The notes beneath the pieces are model-generated. The model had not been told where the DNA came from and searched no databases. It worked only from the letters and a program-made list of their open reading frames with translations. Positions 59,360 to 64,000 of a DNA stretch of 64,000 nucleotides are shown in pieces. Each line of letters opens with the position of its first letter. Position 1 is the first letter of the stretch. The translations under genes and the position numbers were made by a program. The stretch lies in contig NZ_JACHVU010000009.1 in the NCBI RefSeq assembly GCF_014190915.1, positions 124,001 to 188,000 of the forward strand. Direction: 5' to 3'. Source of the stretch: Mycolicibacterium iranicum (lineage in GTDB: Bacteria; Actinomycetota; Actinomycetes; Mycobacteriales; Mycobacteriaceae).

Positions 59360-60538
59360 ATGGCAACACCTCTCGACATCGCCGGACGCATTGTGGCGGC
59401 GCCGTGGCTCGAGGAGTCCGACTTCGACCTCGACGACTTCCGGGCGCAGGTCGAGCGGCACACCGAACCTGCCGATCACCCCCACGCCGCCGAGGTGCGC
59501 GACAACGTCCCGGTGTACTCGGCGCCGGCACTGCTGCGGGCCGACGGCCGGCGAGCCGTCCAGGCCGAACTGATCCGGGCGCTGAGTGACGGCCCGGGCG
59601 TCGTGGTGCTCACCGACGCGTTCGACGCCGCCGTCGTCGACCGCGCCAGCGACGCCTTCTTCGCGCTCATCGAGGCCCAGCGCGCCGGCCGTGAGGTCGC
59701 CGGCGACCATTTCGGCCAACCCGGTGCCAATGACCGGATCTGGAATGCGGCGCAGAAACTCGCCCTCCACGACCCGGCGGTGTTCGCCGACTATTACGCC
59801 AACGATGCGCTGGCACTGGTCTGTCAGGCGTGGCTGGGACCCAGATACCAGGTGACCTCTCAGGTCAATGTCGTCAACCCCGGCGGACGCGCCCAGGTCC
59901 CCCACCGCGACTACCACCTCGGCTTCGTGCCCGAAACGCACCTCGCCGACTATCCGGCACACATCCACCGCACGTCGCCGACGTTGACCCTGCAGGGCGC
60001 CGTCGCACACTGCGACATGCCGGTCGAGAGCGGGCCCACCATGCTGCTGCCGCACTCGCAGAGGTTCCGCGGCGGCTACATCGCGTTCAACCGTCCCGAG
60101 TTCGTGGACTACTTCGCGGCCCACCACGTGCAACTCCCGCTGCAGAAGGGCGATGCGGTGTTCTTCAGCCCCGCCCTCTACCACGGCGCCGGCACCAATT
60201 CGTCGTCCGACGTCCGGCGCATCGCGAACCTGATGCAGATCAGTTCCCCATTCGGCCGGGCGATGGAGGCGATGGATCGCACGGCGATGGTCCGCGCGGT
60301 CTACCCGTCGCTGCTGGCGATGCAGGCCGCAGGACGTCCACACCGCGACATCGTCAACGCCGTCGTCGCCACCGCCGAGGGCTACGCGTTCCCGACCAAC
60401 CTCGACAGCGACCAGCCCCTCGGCAGCCTCGCCCCGCCCAGCCAGGTCGACATCGTGCTCGACGCCCTCGCCCACGACCTCAGCCCCGCACAACTCGACA
60501 ATGCGCTGCGCGCGCAGGACGAACGGAGAAACCCATGA
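59360..60538 (+). CDS. Phytanoyl-CoA dioxygenase (PhyH) family 2-oxoglutarate/Fe(II) oxygenase
   Basis: A 392-residue PhyH-like protein. The Fe(II) site is HRDYH (His-x-Asp) near residue 195, with the distal His in LYHGAGTN and the 2-oxoglutarate Arg in VRRIANL. It would hydroxylate or demethylate an alcohol or sugar-like substrate. It is the first gene of a four-gene coupled operon with two Gfo/Idh/MocA dehydrogenases and an IolE-like TIM barrel enzyme, so it probably acts on the pathway's entry substrate. The stop overlaps the next start. Confidence 0.83.
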   Translation: MATPLDIAGRIVAAPWLEESDFDLDDFRAQVERHTEPADHPHAAEVRDNVPVYSAPALLRADGRRAVQAELIRALSDGPGVVVLTDAFDAAVVDRASDAFFALIEAQRAGREVAGDHFGQPGANDRIWNAAQKLALHDPAVFADYYANDALALVCQAWLGPRYQVTSQVNVVNPGGRAQVPHRDYHLGFVPETHLADYPAHIHRTSPTLTLQGAVAHCDMPVESGPTMLLPHSQRFRGGYIAFNRPEFVDYFAAHHVQLPLQKGDAVFFSPALYHGAGTNSSSDVRRIANLMQISSPFGRAMEAMDRTAMVRAVYPSLLAMQAAGRPHRDIVNAVVATAEGYAFPTNLDSDQPLGSLAPPSQVDIVLDALAHDLSPAQLDNALRAQDERRNP

Positions 60539-61560
60539 CCACCCTCGGCCTGATCGGGCTCGGCAGGATCGGCGCCTTCCACGCCGACACCCTGACCAAC
60601 CTTCCGGAGGTCTCCGGCCTCGTCGTCACCGATGAACGGCCCGACGTCGTCAGTGCGGTTGCCGCGAAATACGGAGCCACACCCACGGATTCGGTGGAGA
60701 AGCTGCTGTCCTCGGGGATCGACGGAGTTGTCGTCGCCGCAGCCACACCGGCGCACGCGGAGCTGACCCTGGCCGCCGTCGAACGCGGACTGCCCACGTT
60801 CTGCGAGAAGCCCATCGCGGCGAGCGCAGTCGAGAGCGCCCGGGTGGCCGACATCATCGCGCGCTCAGGCGTTCCGGTACAGGTCGGTTATCAGCGCCGG
60901 TTCGACGCCGCATTCGCCGCGGTCAAGAACGCGGTGGACGGCGGCTCCCTCGGGCCCCTGCACACGGTGCGCAGCACAACGATGGATCCCGCGCCCCCGC
61001 CGATGGATTACATCGCGGGCTCCGGCGGCATCTTCCGCGACTGCGCGGTCCACGATTTCGATGTGATCCGGTGGGTCACCGGTCAGGAAGTCGTGGAGGT
61101 GTACGCGACAGGCAGCGTTCAGGGTGATCCCCTCTTCACCGAATACGGCGATGTCGACACCGCCGCGGTCGTCGTCCGCTTCGACGGCGGCGCCCTCGGG
61201 GTCGTCTCCGCGGCCCGCTACAACGGACGCGGTTACGACTGCCGGCTGGAGGTGCACGGTTTCGACGACACCGTCGTCGCCGGATGGGACCAGGGCGCGC
61301 CGGTGCGCAACGCGGACCCGGCGAACTCGGGTGCTTCCGGGTTCCCGTCGGGCATACCGCATCACTTCTTCATGGACCGGTTCACCGAGGCGTTCCGCAC
61401 CGAACTGTCCGAATTCGTGAAAGTCGTTCAGGGCGGCCCTGTTCGGGGCGCCACGGTGGCCGACGCCGTCGAAGTGGCATGGATCGCCGAAGCCGCCGCC
61501 GAATCCCTGCGCACCGGCGCCCCGGTCCGCATCGATGCCGTCAAGGAGGCGACGAAGTGA
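60535..61560 (+). CDS. Gfo/Idh/MocA oxidoreductase, inositol 2-dehydrogenase-like
   Basis: A 341-residue protein: GLIGLGRIGAFHADTL (NAD site), FCEKPIAAS with the conserved EKP Lys, and GGIFRDCAVHDFDVIRWVTG, matching the inositol dehydrogenase catalytic Asp and His. It would oxidise a cyclitol or sugar to the keto form. ATG overlaps the dioxygenase stop, and its stop overlaps the TIM-barrel start. Confidence 0.83.
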   Translation: MTTLGLIGLGRIGAFHADTLTNLPEVSGLVVTDERPDVVSAVAAKYGATPTDSVEKLLSSGIDGVVVAAATPAHAELTLAAVERGLPTFCEKPIAASAVESARVADIIARSGVPVQVGYQRRFDAAFAAVKNAVDGGSLGPLHTVRSTTMDPAPPPMDYIAGSGGIFRDCAVHDFDVIRWVTGQEVVEVYATGSVQGDPLFTEYGDVDTAAVVVRFDGGALGVVSAARYNGRGYDCRLEVHGFDDTVVAGWDQGAPVRNADPANSGASGFPSGIPHHFFMDRFTEAFRTELSEFVKVVQGGPVRGATVADAVEVAWIAEAAAESLRTGAPVRIDAVKEATK

Positions 61561-62429
61561 AGATCGCCGGTGCCCCCATCTCGTGGGGAGTATGCGAGGT
61601 CCCGGGCTGGGGCCACCAGCTGAGCGCGGATCGCGTGCTGACCGAGATGCGTCAGGCAGGTCTGACCGCCACGGAACTCGGCCCGGAGGGCTTCCTGCCG
61701 ACCGACACCACCGAGCTGGTGCAACTGCTCGACGGCTACGGCCTGTCGTGCGTGGGCGGTTTCGTGCCGGTCGTCCTCTACCGCGACGACCACGACCCCG
61801 TCGATGACCTCGCCGGCCCCCTCGAATCCCTGATCGCCGCCGGCGCACGCGTCGTGGTGCTGGCCGCGGCGACCGGATCCGAGGGCTACGACACGCGCCC
61901 CCGGTTGGACGACGCGCAGTGGCGGACACTGCTGTCCAATCTGGATCGGCTGTCCGATCTGGTCTCGGCCCGCGGGCTGACCGCCGTGCTCCATCCGCAC
62001 GTCGGCACGATGGTCGAGACCCGCGCCGAGGTGGACCGCGTGTTGACGGGTTCGCGCATCGCGCTCTGCCTGGACACCGGACACCTGCTGATCGGCGGCA
62101 CCGACCCCATGGCGCTGACCACAGAGGTTCCCGAGCGCATCAAGCACGCCCACCTCAAGGACGTCGATGCCGCGCTGGCCGCCAAGGTGCAGTCCGGCGA
62201 GCTGACCTACACCCAGGCCGTGTCGGCCGGCATGTACGTGCCGCTGGGCGCCGGCGACGTCGACATCGCGGGCATCGTGAAAGCGTTGGAACAGCACGGT
62301 TTCGACGGCTGGTATGTGATGGAGCAGGACAACATTCTCGACGGCGAACCCGTCGGTGAAGGTCCGCTGGGCGATGTCCTCGCCAGCGTCTCGTTTCTGC
62401 AGGGCGCGGTCGCCGGCGTCACCTCGTGA
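61557..62429 (+). CDS. Sugar phosphate isomerase/epimerase family TIM barrel, IolE-like
   Basis: A 290-residue AP-endonuclease-2-fold TIM barrel. AGAPISWGVCEVPGWG and ATELGPEGFLP open it; metal ligands are likely Glu (ELGPEG), His/Asp in LHPHVGTM and CLDTGHL, and in HLKDVD. IolE dehydrates 2-keto-myo-inositol, IolI isomerises it; either is possible here after the dehydrogenase. GTG overlaps the previous stop. Confidence 0.78.
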   Translation: MKIAGAPISWGVCEVPGWGHQLSADRVLTEMRQAGLTATELGPEGFLPTDTTELVQLLDGYGLSCVGGFVPVVLYRDDHDPVDDLAGPLESLIAAGARVVVLAAATGSEGYDTRPRLDDAQWRTLLSNLDRLSDLVSARGLTAVLHPHVGTMVETRAEVDRVLTGSRIALCLDTGHLLIGGTDPMALTTEVPERIKHAHLKDVDAALAAKVQSGELTYTQAVSAGMYVPLGAGDVDIAGIVKALEQHGFDGWYVMEQDNILDGEPVGEGPLGDVLASVSFLQGAVAGVTS

Positions 62430-63388
62430 CGCTGCGGATCGGCGTCCTGGGTGCCTCACGCATCGCGGAGTCGGCGATCGTCGGCCCCGCTCAGGAGCTC
62501 GGGCACCGGCTCGTCGCCGTCGCCGCCCGCGATCCGTTGCGCGCCCAGGCTTTCGCCGACAAATACGGCGTCGAGCGGGTGGTGCCGACCTACCGGGACC
62601 TGATCGACGACCCGGACGTCGACGTCGTCTACAACCCGCTGGCCAACGCGCTGCACGCGCCGTGGAACCTGGCTGCCGTGGCAGCGGGCAAAGCGGTGCT
62701 CACCGAGAAGCCCTTCGCCCGCAACCGGGACGAAGCAGCACAGGTCGCAGCGGAGGCCGAGGCGGCGGGCGTGACGGTGATGGAGGGTTTCCACTACCTC
62801 TTCCATCCCGTCAACCGTCGGGCACTGTCGTCGGCCACCGACGGGACTCTCGGCGAACTGCGCCGCATCGAGGTCCGGATGGGAATGCCCACACCGCAAC
62901 CCGACGATCCACGGTGGTCTCTCGAGCTTGCCGGCGGCGCATTGATGGACCTGGGTTGCTATGCGCTGCACATCATGCGGCGATTCGGTGAACCTTCTGT
63001 CGTGCGTGCCTCCGCGGTCCAACGCTCCCCCGGCGTCGACGAGCGGTTCAAGGCCGACGTGGTGTTCCCGTCGGGTCTCACCGGCCTGACGATCAATTCC
63101 ATGGTCGATGACGAGTACTCGTTCACCCTGCGACTGGTCGGGTCCCGTGGAGAAGCGTTCGTGCACAACTTCATCAGTCCCCGCGACGACGACCGGCTCA
63201 CCCTGCGCACCGCGGAGGGCACGACCGTCGAACATCACGGCACCCGGGCCTCCTACACCTACCAGCTGCACGCCTTTGCCGACCATGTCCGCAACGGCAC
63301 GCCCGTTCCACTCGACACCGCCGACGCCGTCGCGAACATGGCCCTCATCGACGAGGCCTATCGCGCAGCGGGTATGCAGCCCCGCTGA
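62426..63388 (+). CDS. Gfo/Idh/MocA oxidoreductase, second paralogue
   Basis: A 320-residue protein: RIGVLGASRIAESAIVGPA (NAD site), EKPFARNRDEA, EGFHYLFHP and GGALMDLGCYALHIMRRFG, typical of the glucose-fructose/dihydrodiol dehydrogenase branch. It is distinct from the inositol-type paralogue upstream. It closes the operon and is followed by a strong terminator. It likely oxidises or reduces a later sugar or cyclitol intermediate. Confidence 0.83.
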   Translation: MTLRIGVLGASRIAESAIVGPAQELGHRLVAVAARDPLRAQAFADKYGVERVVPTYRDLIDDPDVDVVYNPLANALHAPWNLAAVAAGKAVLTEKPFARNRDEAAQVAAEAEAAGVTVMEGFHYLFHPVNRRALSSATDGTLGELRRIEVRMGMPTPQPDDPRWSLELAGGALMDLGCYALHIMRRFGEPSVVRASAVQRSPGVDERFKADVVFPSGLTGLTINSMVDDEYSFTLRLVGSRGEAFVHNFISPRDDDRLTLRTAEGTTVEHHGTRASYTYQLHAFADHVRNGTPVPLDTADAVANMALIDEAYRAAGMQPR

Positions 63389-63395
63389 GTACGCG

Positions 63396-63427
63396 ATCAG
63401 GCCCCCCGCTTCCGCGGGGGGCCTGAT
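63396..63427. terminator. Terminator after the PhyH/Idh operon
   Basis: ATCAGGCCCCCCGC and GCGGGGGGCCTGAT form a perfect 14-bp stem with a TTCC loop. There is no T-tract, as is usual in mycobacteria. It serves the operon on the plus strand and could also serve the convergent gene on the minus strand. Confidence 0.85.
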
Positions 63428-63438
63428 GCGTTGGGTTC

Positions 63439-64000
63439 CTACTCGTCGGACCCGCCGGAGGAATCGCCGCCTGCGGCGCCCGTGTCGTTCGACGGTTCGT
63501 CGGTGTCGGTGGTGCCGTCGGTGTCGCTGGTGTCCTCCTCCTGCGCACCGGTTCCGGCGTCCGCCCCGGACCCGGCCTCGTCCTGCTGGCCGTCGTCGAC
63601 CGGGGCCCCATCGCCGTCCGTCGGCTCTTGGACGGAGCCGTCCGTCGGCTCCTCGACCGAGCCGTCCGTCGGCTCCTCGACGGGAGCGTCAGCCGGCGCC
63701 TCCTCAGCAGGCGTCTCCTCGGCGGCCGGCGCCGCCGGCACCTCGGCGGGGTCGGGCGAGACGGTGTCGGCAGCAGCAGTCGGTTCGGTTGTCGCCGAAC
63801 CGGTTTCGGTAAGCGACACCGTGACGGTCGCGGCCGACGCAATCGTCGGCGACGACACCTCGTCGAGCACGCCGGCCTGGCGCGTCGTGGCCGGCTCGGC
63901 GCCGATCGCCGCGGCGATGGCCCGCGGGATGTTCACGAAGACCGCCTGAATCAGCCCTGCGCCGAACGGATTGTCGCTGACGGTCAGCAGGCCGGGCAGG
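63439..64000 (-). CDS. C-terminal part of a protein with acidic low-complexity tail (runs off window)
   Basis: The frame is open from the window edge to the stop at 63439-63441 (187 residues, minus strand). The upstream part, LPGLLTVSDNPFGAGLIQAVF followed by VNIPRAIAAAIG, reads as a folded or membrane-associated C-terminal helix. After it the chain is a low-complexity tail of Ala, Pro, Glu, Asp, Thr, with three copies of a 24-bp repeat encoding EEPTDGSV-type octapeptides (63617-63688). A GTG at 63936 would give a shorter product, but the frame clearly continues upstream. I do not recognise the family; a PE/PPE-like or secreted protein is possible. Confidence 0.6.
   Translation of the reverse strand, partial: LPGLLTVSDNPFGAGLIQAVFVNIPRAIAAAIGAEPATTRQAGVLDEVSSPTIASAATVTVSLTETGSATTEPTAAADTVSPDPAEVPAAPAAEETPAEEAPADAPVEEPTDGSVEEPTDGSVQEPTDGDGAPVDDGQQDEAGSGADAGTGAQEEDTSDTDGTTDTDEPSNDTGAAGGDSSGGSDE
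63617..63688. repeat. Three tandem 24-bp coding repeats
   Basis: Units at 63617-63640, 63641-63664 and 63665-63688, each close to TCCGTCGGCTCCTCGACCGA plus GCCG. They keep the reading frame (8 codons) and encode E-P-T-D-G-S-V-type octapeptides in the acidic tail. A probable length-variable region between strains. Confidence 0.75.

Overview
The window is chromosomal DNA of a high-GC actinobacterium, almost certainly a fast-growing mycobacterium (Mycolicibacterium-like). From about 16 to 58 kb the gene order closely follows the Mycobacterium tuberculosis block Rv2415c-Rv2455c: comEA, degV, octT, gpgP, rsfS, nadD, VWA/MoxR pair, proA, rbsK-like, nadE, proB, obg, rpmA, rplU, rne, ndk, DUF4233, folC, valS, an Rv2449c-like reductase, rpf, mobA and korAB. 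That assignment rests on remembered gene order and on motifs read here, not on a database search.

Layout. 1-5180: 3' (N-terminal coding) end of comEA, a membrane protein, an acyl-CoA dehydrogenase pair, an SDR and the first 295 codons of a DapB-like reductase. 5181-15824: a compact, visibly more AT-rich integrated element of 10.6 kb that splits the reductase gene; the remaining 3' part of that gene resumes at 15825-16011 in frame. 16-20 kb: DUF2834, degV, octT, gpgP, rsfS, nadD. 20-26 kb: a GntR/UTRA regulator and a divergent, translationally coupled operon of APC permease, FGGY kinase and two FAD oxidoreductases. 26-42 kb: CoxE-like/MoxR pair, proline genes, ribokinase, enoyl-CoA hydratase, a CmtR-like metal sensor with a CDF-type transporter, nadE, sirtuin, the rplU-rpmA-obg-proB operon and rne. 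42-58 kb: ndk, folC-valS, a reductase, a prolyl oligopeptidase, a flavin monooxygenase, two tandem rpf genes, mobA and korAB. 58-64 kb: a LacI regulator with a divergent PhyH/Gfo-Idh/TIM-barrel catabolic operon, then the C-terminal end of a secreted-type protein.

The most unusual item is the 10.6-kb element. It carries a serine integrase at one end, a small HTH/excisionase operon, an HNH nuclease, large terminase, portal, scaffold, major capsid and two head-tail connector-size proteins, but no tail, lysis, protease or obvious repressor gene. That is the gene content of a capsid-forming phage satellite (cf-PICI-like, or comparable to the small phiRv1/phiRv2 elements of M. tuberculosis) rather than of a complete phage. 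The attachment core TTCGGCCT is duplicated at both ends, and the dyads of the reconstructed attB and attP centre on the same CT dinucleotide, so precise excision would restore the reductase reading frame.

Other notable signals are a chain of five perfect hairpins in the leader of the second rpf gene, resembling a c-di-AMP (ydaO-type) riboswitch; many starts preceded by a TANNNT -10 box only 6-8 nt upstream (leaderless transcripts); and two catabolic operons with uncertain substrates.
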